Assembly (NCBI RefSeq): GCF_033807715.1
Contig: NC_084596.1
Span: forward strand, 29,028,879 to 29,092,878
Origin: Cololabis saira
Taxonomy: Eukaryota > Chordata > Actinopteri > Beloniformes > Belonidae
Reading direction: 5' to 3'
Length of the DNA: 64,000 bases
Shown: piece by piece, positions 1 to 13,712 of the stretch
Layout of the letters: each line of letters opens with the position of its first letter
Numbering within the stretch: the first letter of the stretch is position 1
Position numbers and translations under genes: made by a program
Notes under the pieces: model-generated
Databases searched by the model: none
The model's input: the letters and a program-made list of their open reading frames with translations, nothing else
What the model was told of the DNA's origin: nothing

Positions 1-1033
1 AAATATAAAACTTTGTTCTTTCTACACCAGTCTTTTTGTACATCGTTTGTCTGTAGGAGCAGATTTTCTTATGAATTAACAATCCAACATTCTTATTACT
101 GAATATTTCCTAAATGAACAAATGTACAAAAACGGTTTCCTGAAATAAAAGTGTTGAATTGCATAATGTTTTTGTGGAAATAGAGCTCTGTTTTTAAATC
201 TGCCTTTGAGACTAGTTTAATTGGTTGTTCTTAGTCTAGAAATATCTTCTTACTTGGCATAACCACACTCACTTTTGACTTTTTACGCCTAATGTGTATT
301 TTGGACTGGACTGTGATTGCACCCTAAGTTTCCGTCTAATGTCTGGATACCCGCAAACCCCAGACTCTCCATGAAGCTCTGTGAAAACATTATCCAAAAC
401 TTATCTAAGCACGTTTTAAGACAGATGCTAAAGGCTATAATTAGCTATGTTTTTCTTACCCCTGTTTTTCTCTCCTTTTTTCACCCCTTTTTCCCTCTGA
501 AGACTGGTGTGGGTGGTCTGCTATTCGCAGACATAATGAAAATCATATTTTGTGGCTTTGACCACAGTTCATTGTAACACGGCTGTTTGCTCAAACAGGG
601 AACTTTTATCGGCTGAGAAGAGGCCAAGTCAGCAGAAGTCAAACTTTCCATGGGGTTAGACACATTAATTAGTTTTTCTTCTGAACCTCGCCCTAACACA
701 GACCTACAGCTTCTTTAATGATGTCACACACTGAAGTAAGTTGCTTTGCCGTTTAACAAACATTATGTAAAGCTGTGAAATAAAAAAGATAACGTCAACC
801 CTTTTCATTTGCAGTGCAGGACTGTTGAGCATGCATTGCCGTGGTTAGGTCACATGGGGTCTCTAATGCTCTTCAAACAGGAACTCGACTCATAACCGAA
901 CAATTTCCATTCAAATGCTCCTAATAGTACAGTCGAGGCTACGTTTCATTTATACAATGATACACATAAAAACTAAATTCTCTATTAATCAAATTGACAG
1001 TGTCTATCTCTGCATTAATAAATCCAGATTTAC
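1..1033 (-). other. myl3: myl3 intron 1 (partial)
   Basis: Noncoding DNA following the myl3 exon 1 donor on the minus strand. I looked for the small second exon (an IEF-x-x-x-QIE type peptide flanked by AG and GT) and did not find it, so intron 1 probably runs off the left edge. No repeat family was recognised. Short frames on both strands here have no family features. Confidence 0.6.
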
Positions 1034-1135
1034 CGTTATTGTAGCTGGGTCAAACTCTGGAGTCTTGGGGCGCTCAGGCTCTGGGGGTTTGGGGGGTGCA
1101 GCAGGCTTGGGCTCTTCCTTTTTCTTAGGGGCCAT
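1034..1135 (-). CDS. myl3: Essential myosin light chain (myl3-like), first coding exon, partial gene
   Basis: Seen: on the minus strand an ATG at 1135 opens 34 codons starting MAPKKKEEPKPAAPPKPP and ending EFDPATIT. The exon stops at a GT donor (gtaaatctgg, from 1033 leftward), in phase 0. Family knowledge: essential (alkali) myosin light chains of striated muscle begin MAPKK, followed by a Lys/Pro/Ala-rich extension and then an E/F-D segment leading into the first EF-hand. The run PPEPERPK followed by EFD is closest to cardiac/slow MYL3, whose first exon ends at the same point. The extension contacts actin, while the EF-hand body, not present here, wraps the myosin neck. The gene runs leftward out of the window. 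The short second exon expected for this family was not found in 1-1033. The name rests on this exon plus adjacency to pth1r; myl4 or another paralogue is the alternative. Confidence 0.85.
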
Positions 1136-1205
1136 AGTGAGAGGCAAAGGTACCGACACAGCAGAGAGATCCTGGCAACTGCGAGTGGAGGTGGGCAATT
1201 AGCCC

Positions 1206-1308
1206 CTTTATCCCCTGTCCACAGGTGTCACAGCAGCCCCCCCACACCCCTCCACCCACCATCCATGCCCAACCAGGCTGCCAACAACAAGGGGAGGACT
1301 ATAAAAGG
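1206..1308 (-). promoter_or_regulatory. Candidate myl3 core promoter
   Basis: Read on the minus strand, a TATA-like GATAAAGG (1206-1213) lies about 70 bases before the myl3 ATG, leaving room for a 40-50 base leader. Further upstream are a CACCTG E-box (1222-1227) and a CArG-like CTATAAAAGG at 1299-1308 on the plus strand, one base off the CC(A/T)6GG consensus. E-boxes and CArG boxes are typical of striated-muscle promoters. All are short motifs, so this is an inference from position and family. Confidence 0.35.
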
Positions 1309-2444
1309 ATATGCCTTTTGTGCTGCTATTTAAGACAAAGGTTGTTGTGTGTGTCTGTGCATGTGTGATGCAGATAATGGAAAAGTACATTAACTGAAAT
1401 CCCAAGCTTGGAACCTACTATTCAACGGGCTATTTTAATCAACTCAAGACAGACCTAAAGTGACCTCACCAATCTTCAAATGATGACAGTGTTCGGTCAA
1501 GTGGGGCTGTTATTAGTGAGGAGGGGGAAATGATGATTGCAGAACAAAAGAGGAGCGCTTCCTTTTTTTTCCCCGATTGTGACGCCACAATACATGGTGA
1601 TGAAGAACAATTATCTGTGATTGTTATTAAAGCTTACTGCGTGAGAGGCAGCATAATTCACATGGACTGTCTTTATTATAACGACCATTTTTCCAGTTTG
1701 ATAAGAGAGATTTGTGAAGCTTAAATCCACCTCAATATAGAAGTTAGAGAATGTTATTTCTGTCAGATGGCAGCATTTGGATTGTTGATGCATGTGAACA
1801 TCCTCCTCTTGAAGGTGAGTGTCAAAAAGATGCATAAGGCTGGAAAGTACTGTATATACATCAGGTGTATGAGGTAATTAACAACTGAATTGAGATAGGT
1901 TGGGTGATGTTTTTGGCTTATGATTTAATAAATATTGTTGCAATAACTCAGCCAAACATTAGAATAAATTGCAAATCCATCTGAGTGTAGAACCCTCCTT
2001 TATTAAAACATTTGATTTTGTGATGTAGAAAATAAAGCTCAAGGTGTTCATTCACAAAACTTTAGGTACCATACATTGATGAGGAAAATTGTATAAGATA
2101 ATTTGTGTCTTAGATAACTCCATCAAAAAAGCTGTCAGCGTTTTATTGATAAAACATTGGATACTTGTCCAACTGATGCTCTCCTTCTTCCCTTTTTTGG
2201 TTGTATTTTTAAAAAACAGTCCAGATTTGATCCAAATTAACTTCCTATATTTACTTTCATATGTATTAGTTGTATTTGTAAATGTGTGTCTCCAGCACCT
2301 TTAACTCTTTAAAGCATTTACGACTGCTCAGGTATGAGAAACAACCTTGGAATGTAAACTTCAGCTAGTGTATTACACATTTGCAAAGCTTTAATATGCA
2401 TTTATCTGTGCATTTACTCAATAGTCGTCCCTCTCTATGTTCAT

Positions 2445-2672
2445 GAAGATGTTGAAAACGTTTCTCTTCCAACAGCTTCTGTCGTGAACTGGGCTCCCCC
2501 TTTAACTTATCGAATCCCCCTTGAACGTCAATTTAGTGGCACTTAGCGACACTTATTTACATACTGGATTATCTCCACCTAATTTGTGATCTACTGTGTT
2601 ACTGTGGTTTGATTGTATTCTTCTGGGGGAAGTCGCTTTCGATAATTGTGTCTGCTAAATGTAATGTAATTA
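2445..2672 (+). mobile_element. L2/CR1-type LINE 3' end
   Basis: The segment begins with a decayed reading frame ending in LKTFLFQQLLS and a stop, like the C-terminus of fish L2-clade reverse transcriptase ORFs. A 3' UTR follows, closing with 'aagtcgctttcgataattg' and 'gtctgctaaatgtaatgtaa'. That tail, with short ATGTA-type repeats, is a recurrent end of fish L2-like retroposons. The copy is heavily 5' truncated. Identification is from memory of the family tail. Confidence 0.5.
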
Positions 2673-5600
2673 TGAGTTATTTCCACTTATGAATGCATTG
2701 CAATTGAGGTCTCTAAAGGGGGGGATAATGTGCAGAATGTTGCACTGTTCTGGTTCATAGAGGGGCAGCTCATTCACATTTTATGACAGGAAGTATTACT
2801 GACATCCCACATAGCTGTTATACGGTAATCATAATTTTTGTCATTCTACAAACTGAGGCCTTCAGCAGCCTGCTGACCTGCTGTTACACACGTGTATGAT
2901 TTGTTAAAACAGTGTCTTCTTTTATTCAAGGTGCTGCTTATCACAAGTTTACACATTCCCCTTTTTGCTTTATTTATTTATTTATTGAGTTTAGTTAGTT
3001 AGTAAGTTGGAGAGGGGGCATTAGACAGGACTGTGGCATAACGGGGCCAGTTTCTTTGGTGTTCTGATCCTTTAAAATCATCTGTAACAAGAAATTATGC
3101 CCTGGAAATGTTTTTATATTCTTGTCATGTTTCCATGTAATGCTATTCTGTTCAGGGCCTTTGCTCTTCAGAGTGATTGTGATTACATACCTTTGCTTTT
3201 GTGCAGAACCTTTATTTGTGACTGCTTCTCTGAGTGGCACTTTAAATCCCCAGCTCAAGCACATGTAACAAAATGGTCAACAAACCAAGTCTGTAAAGGC
3301 AAATGGGAAGATTGGAAAATCCTTTATGAAGACGTGTACTGTAACTCAATTTCATTTTTAAGATGACTGAAAACCTTACAAAACAAAATCAAGACAAAAA
3401 ACAACATCCATTCTTCGTTTGACAGTGGTCATTTTAATCATTTGCTGGTGATCACATTCTTGTCCACCATTAATGTGGTTCATAGGCTAAGTAAGTTTAT
3501 ATTCACTTTCTTTTAGGGTTGATGACTACATGGAGTAGCTTTTTAATCGTGTAAGATGCAACGTAACGTATAAAAAAGTATTTAATTCAATAGTTTTTGG
3601 CTTGCTGCACAGATATTATAATGTTGATGATGCAGAAAGAGGACACTAAACCATAATCCAATATAAATAGAAAAATATGTTTCAACCAGAATTGAATGAA
3701 AAAAAAGCACACACATGAAATAACAGTGAGGCCTGCAGCTTCTCCGGGTCTTGCTTCCTGTGGCCTCGTCTGGTTGGCAGTAGATGGGGCATAAAGTCTT
3801 AAAATAATCACCACATTAGCGTGAGCTGAAGAAATAATATGTCATGGCTGCAGCTTGTTCCTCATTTTTACAGCTTATGACTAAACTTGTCAGAGTCTGG
3901 TTTAGGAAAACCCATGCAGAGACACAGACAGAAAGAGCATATGTGAGTTTGAGTAAAAGCGAGTCCGATCCAATATACGTCACCACAGGGTCTACCTCAT
4001 ATCCACCAAGGTGATTGTCATTGACAGGCTGCAGCAGCAATTTGGGACATGACCAACTGCATACAGTAAAGATCTTAAAACATTCAAGACCTGTGCGGTT
4101 TGCTATTTTGGAGTTGGTCTGTTGTCTGACTGGTATGTAGCTTGGAAAGGCTCCCATAAGAGCACAAAGCCAATTGTTACTAGGACATATAAAATGACCT
4201 TGAGTGCAGCTGCAGCCTTTGTTTAACACAGGCCAGACTAAAGCAAGTGGGGCTGTTGTACGACTGCAAATCAGAAAGAAAAAAAAAATAGACAATCAGT
4301 GAAAGAAATGCTGTGATTTTTGTGTTTAGTTTGACTTTTATCTTTTGGAGACTATGTGAGCTCAAGATTTTCATGTTTTTTTTTTCCATCCCCCTCATTT
4401 CATTTTCCATGTCCATTTTCTCTTCCAAAAAAATTGGACAGTAAATCTTTTGCCACTTTGAAACGTTTCCATTTCTTTACACAGTGTTTCAGTTTTTATT
4501 TCATTCAATCGTCCCTACAAGGATGTCCGTAGGTGCGCAACCATAGGAGCCCGTTGTCACATTATCTACAAAGGGCAAGGCAGGACTTTCCTGTTCATGT
4601 AACCTCCTCTTCCCTCAGCCATGCCTTTCCAGTGTGTGCAAAATATGCTTTTGTATTTGTCTGGTCAAAAAATGCATGGCTGTCCCCGAAAAAGATTTCG
4701 TTTTGAAGGCAGCATATAATGCTCTTAACTCTCAATGTACTTTTCTACGGAGAAGTAGAAAAGTCTTTTTGACTAATGTCTTTTTCACAGAAGTGTAAAT
4801 GACCTTCGTCAAGGACAACCTAGCTTAGACCTGGATGGCCTTTTGTTGTCCGGTGTAAAACATGTGAAGATCCATCTGAGGTCAGCACCACTTCTGAGAC
4901 GCTTTATTTTTTACACAGTAATGTTTCAAGTTTTATTTGTTAGTGTTGTGTTTTGTTGCTTGACAAATAAATAAATAAATAATCCTTGCACATATGATTA
5001 TATTAATGAGCGGCAGCTCTTCACCAAGAGTTGCCTTCTAATTTTTCTTCAGGAATTATTGCTTTTAAACATCTTAAACATTTCATCATGGATTTGGGGT
5101 TTTATTTGTTGTTTTTTGTTAATTTGTTTTGTTTCTAATATGTAGAAAGATTAAGCCTTTTATAAACAGTGCTTTTCAACCAAATCTTCATGATAGGCTG
5201 CTTTTGGCTTCACTTGCTTAAAGCTGCATCATTATTACTTTTCTTCCCTTCCTTACTACCTCACTAGAACTAAATTGCCCATTTACCAGCGTTTTTGGAA
5301 AGTACTGCTGGACTGGAACACGAAAAAGGAAAAAGGCGTGTTTGCAGAATTACATTATAATTATGATACTACAATTATAGATGTGATAGCTAGATTTGAA
5401 TTCCTATGAAGAGATAAACCAGCCCACTTGGAGCAGGTTCCAGTCTCGATTAAGCTTTTAATTTACATTTACAAGTATTGAAATTGAGGCTCGTGCGCCT
5501 GCAATACTCTGTAACTACATTTATAGATAGACACCCCCCTCTTTATGGCTCTGCTTTCCTTTCCGTGGAGCTGGGGGTGACAACTGCTCAACTGTGATCA

Positions 5601-5963
5601 TTTATGAGCACTCAGAATACAGAGCAGCCATGCCAATGCTAATATTAAGGTGGTTTATACTCCAGCTGGATTTCTGCTGGATGTGGCAGGTTCATCATCA
5701 GGTGCACAAGGCAGTTAGTGAAGTGAAAAGAGCGTGTAATTAAACTGTTCCCTGTCCAACTACTGTAGGACCCAATGTGGTACCCAGTTTAGACAGCTGA
5801 GGTAGTGACCAAGCATGTCAAAGCAGGCTTCACTCCAACATAGACTCATTTGCAGGGTGTTTTGGCACAAACTCTCATTTAGGGAATAAAGATTTTAAAG
5901 ATTCACAGCAGGTTTTTCTCTAGACAGTCTTTACATGAAATATGAATGATATTCCTGTTAATA

Positions 5964-6088
<125 letters not shown>

Positions 6089-8368
6089 CAAACTAATGAA
6101 ATATAAAATCATAATGTAACAACTCTTGGAGCTATTCTTTCACAATCATTTAAATTCCACGTCTAACATCAAAAAGTGTCCCCCGCATCGGCAAGCCAAA
6201 AGTTCATGCATCAAAGATTTGATAAAAATGAGAGAGACTTTGTGGGTTTCTGCATTTCAGGTTGTCAGTCTAAAAGCTTTCCTCACAAATTGTCTGTCAA
6301 ACCCAATGAGCCGAGGCAGCAGCTGAACCACAGCGCCCTCCTATGGTCACAGGGGGACTCGCTTGCTCTCAGCACTGCTGATTAACTCATCTCATTTCAT
6401 TCATTACTTTAATTTGCATGAATCAATACCTTGAAAAAAAGTGGATGATTTGAACATCCTGATGCAAAAACGACTCATTCTGATGTTTCTATTACAATCT
6501 TTTATAAAAAATATAGTCACATTGGTTTGACGTCACCTCAAGGCATCTCGCTGTGTAGTTATCTGCGTGCACCCTCTCCTTACACCGACAACAGAAACCT
6601 TCTTACTTACTTGTCGGTGTCAATGAAGAGAAAGAGAAGTGTTATCTGATACAGTGATTCTCGTGAGCAAAGTCCTCATTTACTCACCACCACACCGGGT
6701 GGCCCCTCGCCAGTGACGACAAGTCATTGTTGTGCGTTGACAAGGGCAACGCCAACTCTTTGTGACAGGCCCTTGTTTATTTCCAATTGCATGTGCGACT
6801 GTGGTCTCTCCACAATACAGAGAGGTAACAGGCAGTTCTTTTGTCTCAGCTGTTTTTCATTTGGTGCTGTTTGCTATTGATCAATTACATGCCCCACTCC
6901 GCTCTGTCCCCATCATATTTATTTTCCATCCAGATGTCTATTTAGGGCAGTGGAGCAAAGATAAACCAAAAGCAACTCAGAGTTTCCATTGTAATTGTGT
7001 TTTTTTTTCTCCTTGTTTTTTTAAACGGTCATTAATTGACTTCCTTTCTAGGTCAGAAGTTGTTGTTTGCCTGTTCATTATTTGAGTTTCAACAAGTCTT
7101 AGTAGCGATGTCCTCCACGCTGCTATCCTGCAGTAGGATCCAGGATCCTTGCTTCAACATTTTTCCTTCTAAAATGTTTTGGAAATCTTCAGATCTTTCA
7201 ATCACTAATGCTTTCAATGCCATTCACAAGCATCTTAGCAGCATGACTAAACCTATGCTAAGTACTTATTTTTCTCATGAACTTCATTTTGTTGCCTGAA
7301 AAAACTGATGTGCTGCATTCCCCCCGAAAATGTTGCTTTGGTTTCCTTTTTGCGTTGCATCTCAAAAAAGTCTTATCTACATGTTCATGGGAACAATGTT
7401 AAATTTCTTTTTCATTTTCTGTCAACCGTGATCTACTGTTTTTGGCTTTTGGCCATGGAGCCATAATTGATTCAGCACAGAGCTCACGATGGATGACTGA
7501 CACCGGCACCTCACATTGCTGCAGGTCAGCCTGAGGCTCTATAAATGTGTTATATGCTGTTTTTTGATTACTCGCAACCAACCCTCACAGTCATCTTTGT
7601 TTCCTCACAACACAGCATCAGTTTTATATCTCTTTGTAATATAAACTCTTGAAAGGGGAACATTTCAGAAACAAATGGATTAAAATAGGTGTCAAAAACA
7701 TCTCCTCTCTTAATTGTAAATATTTTAGAAAATGATCCTGTTATATCCCATTTTCTGGGTATCAGGAATGCTCTTTGACCAGGTTTCTTGCAATACTCTA
7801 TTTCTGGGGTATGCCATTGGGAGCCCTGAAAGGATGAGCCATCAAGACAAAAAGAGTTACTTCAGAGACGATGAGCTGACCCAAATCCAACTGGAAATAC
7901 ATTCCCTTGAGGGTGTTTCATGACTTGTTTAAAAGCAAAAGGAGGGTATTGACAGTATTGCACATGACGTATCCTGACTTCAAATCTTGACAAAGATAAA
8001 TGGAAATGGTCAAATAGAAAAGTTAAATAACCCTGGCAATAGACGTTTTTCTTTTTAAATGGGGGAGGAGAGAATGGGTGTGGGTGGTAATATAAGCTTT
8101 GCCACGAACTAATTATATTTCTGGACATAAAGCCACAAAATGCAAATGTAGAAGTTGATTTGCTGGGGGCATGCAAAATGGCGAGGGCGTGTGTGCATAC
8201 ATGAAACAATGATCTTAATGAAAAGACCCAATTAACCCTAACCCTTATTAAATTTATAAATAGTAACCCTCACACGTGCAGCCATGCATGCCATATGAAA
8301 GCACAAAAATATAGGTACAGGAGAACCATGAATTTCCCCTGCATATTATTTTTTTTTATTTTTTATTA

Positions 8369-8456
8369 TAGTAGTAGTAGTAGTAGTAGTAGGAGTAGTA
8401 GTTGTAGTAGTAGTAGGAGTAGTAGTATCATTATCATCAGTATTATTATTATTGCT
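8369..8456. repeat. Imperfect (GTA)n/(ATT)n trinucleotide tract
   Basis: A run of GTA units with GGA and TGT interruptions passes into ATC/ATT units. A short (ATA)n run at 8803-8823 is a separate, purer tract nearby. Confidence 0.85.
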
Positions 8457-10439
8457 ATAGCAAATCTAACCACAATGTGTTTATAAATGGAAACTAAAGT
8501 ATGGTGGAAATGGGAGTCATGTCAAATTAACCTGAGCCGCTGTAAGATAAAGCAAAAGAAAATTAATTTCCTGTTACAATATCTGCTGTCGTTGCCATGA
8601 ACTGTTGTCCAAAGTCCTGGATGATTGCCAATTATTCACCTCCAGGGAAGCAGTTTCATACACTCTCACATCTGACTCCCATTATTCAGCTCATAAAAAT
8701 GCACAAAAAGCAGCATCTGGGTGGGATTTAGGAAATAACAGCCTCTTGACAAACTCTACGATATTACAATTCATATACCCACCTGCTACAAATGGCTCAG
8801 ATAATAATAATAATAATAATAATTTGTCTCTGGTTAATTGAATCTTACTTGTTACCTGTAAAGAATTCTATTTGCCAAGCAACTGAAGTCAGATGATGGA
8901 AGAAAGATTAAATTTGGCAGCGTATAAAAGACAAGACGGATGCAGTATGTACTGTAGTGTCAGTGCAGCGAGGGTTCCTCTCTTAGAGGAAGTCACTCGT
9001 GGTGGACATTAATCATGTCAGATGGACGTCAATGATCAGAAGCGTTGTGTTTCTGTGGTGAATATAATGATGGAGGCAGAAGTGGCATGGAGATACAGTA
9101 ATTGGCTTAAAGGCACATTTAACCTTTCAAAGAGAACCTTTGAAAAGAACTGGGTTTTTTTTGGAGAACAGATGGAGGGAAAAAGACAGATCCTGACACA
9201 CAAATTTGAAATTAAGCAGAGATGTCATGAACACTGCTAATCACCTGCAGCTTATAGTGTTTCAAGTTTCCAACAGCGAGGCTGTGGGCGGCCACTTTCT
9301 GCTTGGCAAATGAATGGTCAAGCTTTTTGCTGTTTGGTTAATATCATTCAGTATTTCATAGCTCAAAAATAACTCAATCATTTTGGGAATAAATCTTGTT
9401 CTAGTGAAGGTTGAGGACTTTGCATTTCCTCAGAAAAATTTAAATACAGGTTAAAAAAGGACAGCTGTCATTGTTGAAGTCAGGGTTCAGAATCTCTCAA
9501 TTATGTTTTTCTTTTCTCAACTGATCAGGCTTTGTTTTTTTTCCATCTTATTTCTGAATTACTTAACAAACTGAAATCAAGAAAACCTACACATACCAAG
9601 GCAACTGGTTAAATTATTTTATTGTGAAGTGATGGAAAGATAGTAGGATGCTAGTAGTAGGACGTTTTGTGACAAATCAACTCACGTAACAGTACATGGA
9701 ACACTTCTGAACTAGCAGAGCTACCCGTCACTTTACCCAAGCTTTCTTTTTGAGTGTTTTAATTGACATATATGTCACAAATGATGTTGCTTCTAGAATG
9801 AACTCAACATATTAAACTGGAATAATTGGTGGAAAGAACTCAGAATATTTAGGACTTGGGTCAAAATTCAGTCAGTTGACCAAAACCGAACAAATATTAC
9901 AATTTGTGGTACAATCGCTCTAATTTCACATCATATGTTCTGGTCATCAGTGGTGGCCTTTACCTCCCGCTGTTTGGTCTGTCACTAAGCCCACTCGCAT
10001 AAACTCTCACCAAACTATATTTTGATCTCTCAGTTACATCATACGCTGAAAAAATACTGGCAAACAATGAAGTGTTTTTCTCCAGTCATCATATTTTACA
10101 GAGTCATTACCAGAAACTGTTTTCCAAACATTCAAAACCTCAACTATATTGTAGAAAAAAAAGTAGGTGGGGGGGTTTACAGGAGTAGCATTTCTGTACA
10201 TTTCCACAGTGACATTTTCCCTATCTACAAAGATAATTTCAGATATGCAGAATATCATTCTTCAAAGGACAAATGACATCAGCTTGTCCGTCTGGTGTGT
10301 TTTACTTCCAGTTCAAATATACATAATTACATTTTTGATCCAGAATTATAATTCGTGCTACTCAGTGTGCAAAACAGTTGTTACAGGATACTCACCAATT
10401 CAGATATCCACAATCTAGTTAGCACTCTACTTCTTTGTC

Positions 10440-11345
10440 TGTGACCGAATACAAGTACCTTGGAGTTGTGCTTGATCACAAACTTAAATGGGACAATTGG
10501 TCTGAAGGCCCAAAAAAGACTGTACTTTTTAAAGAAACTGTTGTCTTTTAATTTTAATGGCAAAATGGTCCACATGTTTTATTGTGTTTTTATTGAAAGT
10601 GTTTTAACTTTCTGCATCATCTGTGTCACGGGTGGTTGTTGAGGACCCAAACGCAGGAGAGCAGGAGGCAGTAGTTGGCAAAAAAGCAGGATTTATTTAA
10701 CGAAACAAAAACGCTGCAGAGCAGGATCAAAACTCAAAACTAGGCTTCAAAAACTGGAGACACATCATGGGAACACGGAGGGAGGAAACAGTACGGACCG
10801 ACAGGGAGAAGGGGAATGACAAGACCAGATATACACAGGGGATAACGAGACACAGGTGCAGACAATCAGGGCAGATGGGACACAGGAGGGACAGAACTGA
10901 AACTCAACAACTGGGGGGAAGTGTCAAACCCTGACAATCTGCTGGTTAGGTCTATTAGGAGGACAGTAACAACAACCACCCTACCCAGCCTTGAAAGCAT
11001 ATACAGAGACCGGGTAACAAACAAAGCAAATGCCATTGTGGCTGATGAGAGGAACCCACTTACCTCCAGTTTTAAACTGCTGCCATCAGCTCGGCGTTAT
11101 CCCCCCCCGCTTCACTAAAAACAGGTCAAACTTTTATACCCCAAACCATTAAACTTTTAAATATTGCTAGGAAATAGCACCCTAGCTGGCTGGTCAATAC
11201 CATACAAGTGGATGCACCATGTCTGTGTTATTGTTCTGTGTCCCTGTTTTCATGCTGTTTTTCAAATTGCCATGTGTGTCTTTTGCTGCAAACAAATTTC
11301 CCCACGGGGAGAATAAACACATATATATCTATCTATATCTATATT
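10440..11345 (+). mobile_element. Rex1/L2-like LINE 3' remnant, interrupted
   Basis: Seen: translation before 10619 gives VTEYKYLGVVLDHKLKW and, after a frameshift near 10500, KAQKRLYFLKKLLSFN and VLTFCIIC. After 10941 it gives LLVRSIRRTVT, ADERNPLTSSFKLLPSARRY and FCCKQISPRGE, ending in an ATCT-rich tail (11318-11341). These are conserved blocks at the C-terminal end of the reverse transcriptase ORF and 3' end of Rex1/L2-clade fish LINEs. The copy lacks the catalytic RT core, is frameshifted and is split by a 313 bp insertion. It is dead and non-autonomous. Confidence 0.75.
10624..10936 (+). mobile_element. 313 bp short element nested in the LINE, 5 bp TSD
   Basis: The element starts TGTCACGGG and ends CCCTGACA, giving short inverted ends (TGTCA-GGG). 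It is flanked by a perfect ATCTG duplication (10619-10623 and 10937-10941). Excising it with one ATCTG makes the LINE frame read straight through as CIICWLGLLGG, which confirms the borders. The interior (gaggacccaaacgcagga, ggatttatttaac) matches a dispersed fish repeat I have seen before but cannot name. TG...CA ends with a 5 bp duplication would fit a short or solo LTR; a small DNA transposon is the alternative. Confidence 0.7.
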
Positions 11346-13712
11346 GTTTCAACTCTCCACAGCGAAGATTTATCCATGATTTGATTTTGCATATTGTGAC
11401 AAAAAGCACGTAATTATGGATAACCACTATTAAAATTAATTTAAATGCAACCTCAGGTATTTAAAATTAAAAACTAAATGTGCAAATTAATTCTCAAATT
11501 ACCAGTGTAAAGCGATTTTGATCTAAAAAGGGTTCATTCACAGTGCATAATTAGATTATAGATATCTTTAACAACATTTCTTCCACGTGATTCTCATTGG
11601 ATGGAAAAACCAAAAAAGATATTTCCAATTAAAACTAAATAGTCAGATTGTCATTCCAGATGTCTTCCATTTTTGGCACAAGCATACTTATTACAGTTTG
11701 TGCTCATTTACAGATAAACCTCGGTCACAGATACATACAGTCTACTTCATTTACAATTACTGTACACGTGCAGACAAAATCACTCTTGATACTGTAGGAC
11801 GAAGCAATTATGGATATCCAGAAATATACGTGGTTGTAAGAAAATTATTTCCCATTTTCTATTACAAGTAATCAAAATAGTAAACACTCTGGGCCATCAC
11901 TAGCTTTAATGTGTAACTTTGATAGTTTAGGTTAAAGATATTTTGCAATTCCTTCACACAGGCGCTCGATTTCAGCATCAGTTTTATATTGACACTTGAG
12001 TGACAGCTTTTCCTACCAACAAACAGGAAGGTTGTAAAGAGATGTTGACTGAAACAGAATATTTTACATCGAGACTGACCAGTAATATCCACGCACAATA
12101 TTATTATCACTATTCATTTTAAAGACGTACCCTTCAAGTACACCTCAATAGTAAAGTGATTGACCTGCTCAATATGGGCTGATTTACCAATATCCTTCAT
12201 GTATTTATCACCTGGAAAAGTGTGCAAAATCTGCTAAGGGAGACAGACAAGAGATTGTGGTGAAAGCTTAATGTCAGAGTTGTGCCTTGAGTAAAAATTG
12301 ATTTGTTCTCTTGTCGATAATTACATTACAGGCTCAAAACTGTTGTAACCGTTATTCATCCCAACACATGATGGTGTTGGACTATTGTCATTCACATTCA
12401 CTTATTGTGGTAATTTATATTTTGATAGCAAACTTGATAAAGTAGGGTGTCATTTGATATTTAATTAAAAGAAAAGTATCATTATTTACTAAAACTGCAC
12501 ACTGCTTTTAATCGCCTGCATCTCAATGTTTCTAAGCATGAATAGCAGCTGATGCAAGTTAGATTCTTATTTAAGTCCATATTATGCATTGGTTCGAACA
12601 ACATAAGGGGTCATTTTCAGATAAATGAGTTTAGTAGATCTGTTCCTGCTTCCAATCTGAGCTCTGAGCGGCAAAAGCGTATAGCTGTCAATGACTTTAA
12701 TGCTATTCTCTCTGATGGATAATGCATGTGCTGTTTGAGTTCACAAAAGCAGCTCATCTCTGAGTGTCAGCAGTGGAAGCTTTTACACGAGTGCTATTTT
12801 CTTTGTGCATTTGTTTGCTGCTTACGATAAACTGAAGCCTTAACATTATAGAGCCAGTGAGGCAGTTTCTGAATCCCACAATCATTCTGCTATTATGGCT
12901 GTGACCCTACATGGTTGAGTGGCTGGAATAGTTTACTCATGTTGCCACAGCTTGTTCATTACTGAGGCCACGCATGCAAAAAAGAGGAAAAAAAGAAGCT
13001 GCATTGTGCTCTCATGTTTGAGAATAAGCAGCATTGATCAAGTGTGGGTTAAGCTGTTATGTTCACTTGTCTGATTAGGCATGTTTTGCACTCAAACAGC
13101 TGGATATCCTCACATTTCAGAGCACACACTGACCGCATGGCCTCGGTGCAGCAGGTAGGAAAGACTTCAAAATGAGAGAGGTCACGTCTGGAAATGGGAG
13201 CGTCAGCTCTTGCAGCTTTATAGAATTAAATTATCTTTGAGACAAGCGCTCCAGTTTGGTTTCATGGAAACCTCTGGCGTATTCAAGTGAAAAAGCACGT
13301 ATTATGTGACTCCACTGAGTGTTCATTCATTAAAGCACTGTAAGGCAAATCATCTCTGATTTCTGAGTTGAAACGTTGTTGGAGAAAGTTGCACACCCAC
13401 TCTCTGATGGTTTAATGCAAATCATAGTCAAAGTAACATGGTTCCTCTGATAAATACGACATCTCCTGCATTATGTCTCGGTAATCCAATCCAACTAGAT
13501 GCAACTTTTGAGAGACTGCAGGGGGAAAAAGTGGTTTGGCACGAGCCCTGCGATCTGTTGAATGTGGAGTTTGTTTGAGAGGGGTGAGAAAATATGTCAT
13601 TTCGGAGTCGTGGTTTAGTCCAACGTAAGAGGGAGCGCACCAATGAGAGGCGTTCACGCTCCACCTTCAGCAGCCCCCCTCTCTTTTCCACCCGCACAGC
13701 CTCGAGGCTGAT
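11346..13712. other. Intergenic DNA, no gene recognised
   Basis: AT-rich sequence upstream of pth1r. No repeat family, RNA gene or convincing coding frame was recognised. Conserved enhancers could be here but cannot be told from one sequence. Confidence 0.5.

Noticed and set aside
3816..4295. 159-codon minus-strand frame, the longest not obviously repeat-derived outside the LINE
   Set aside because: No domain, no splice context, ordinary AT-rich composition; expected by chance in 64 kb.
8235..8247. Short telomere-like TAACCCTAACCC
   Set aside because: Fewer than three units; too short to call an interstitial telomere.
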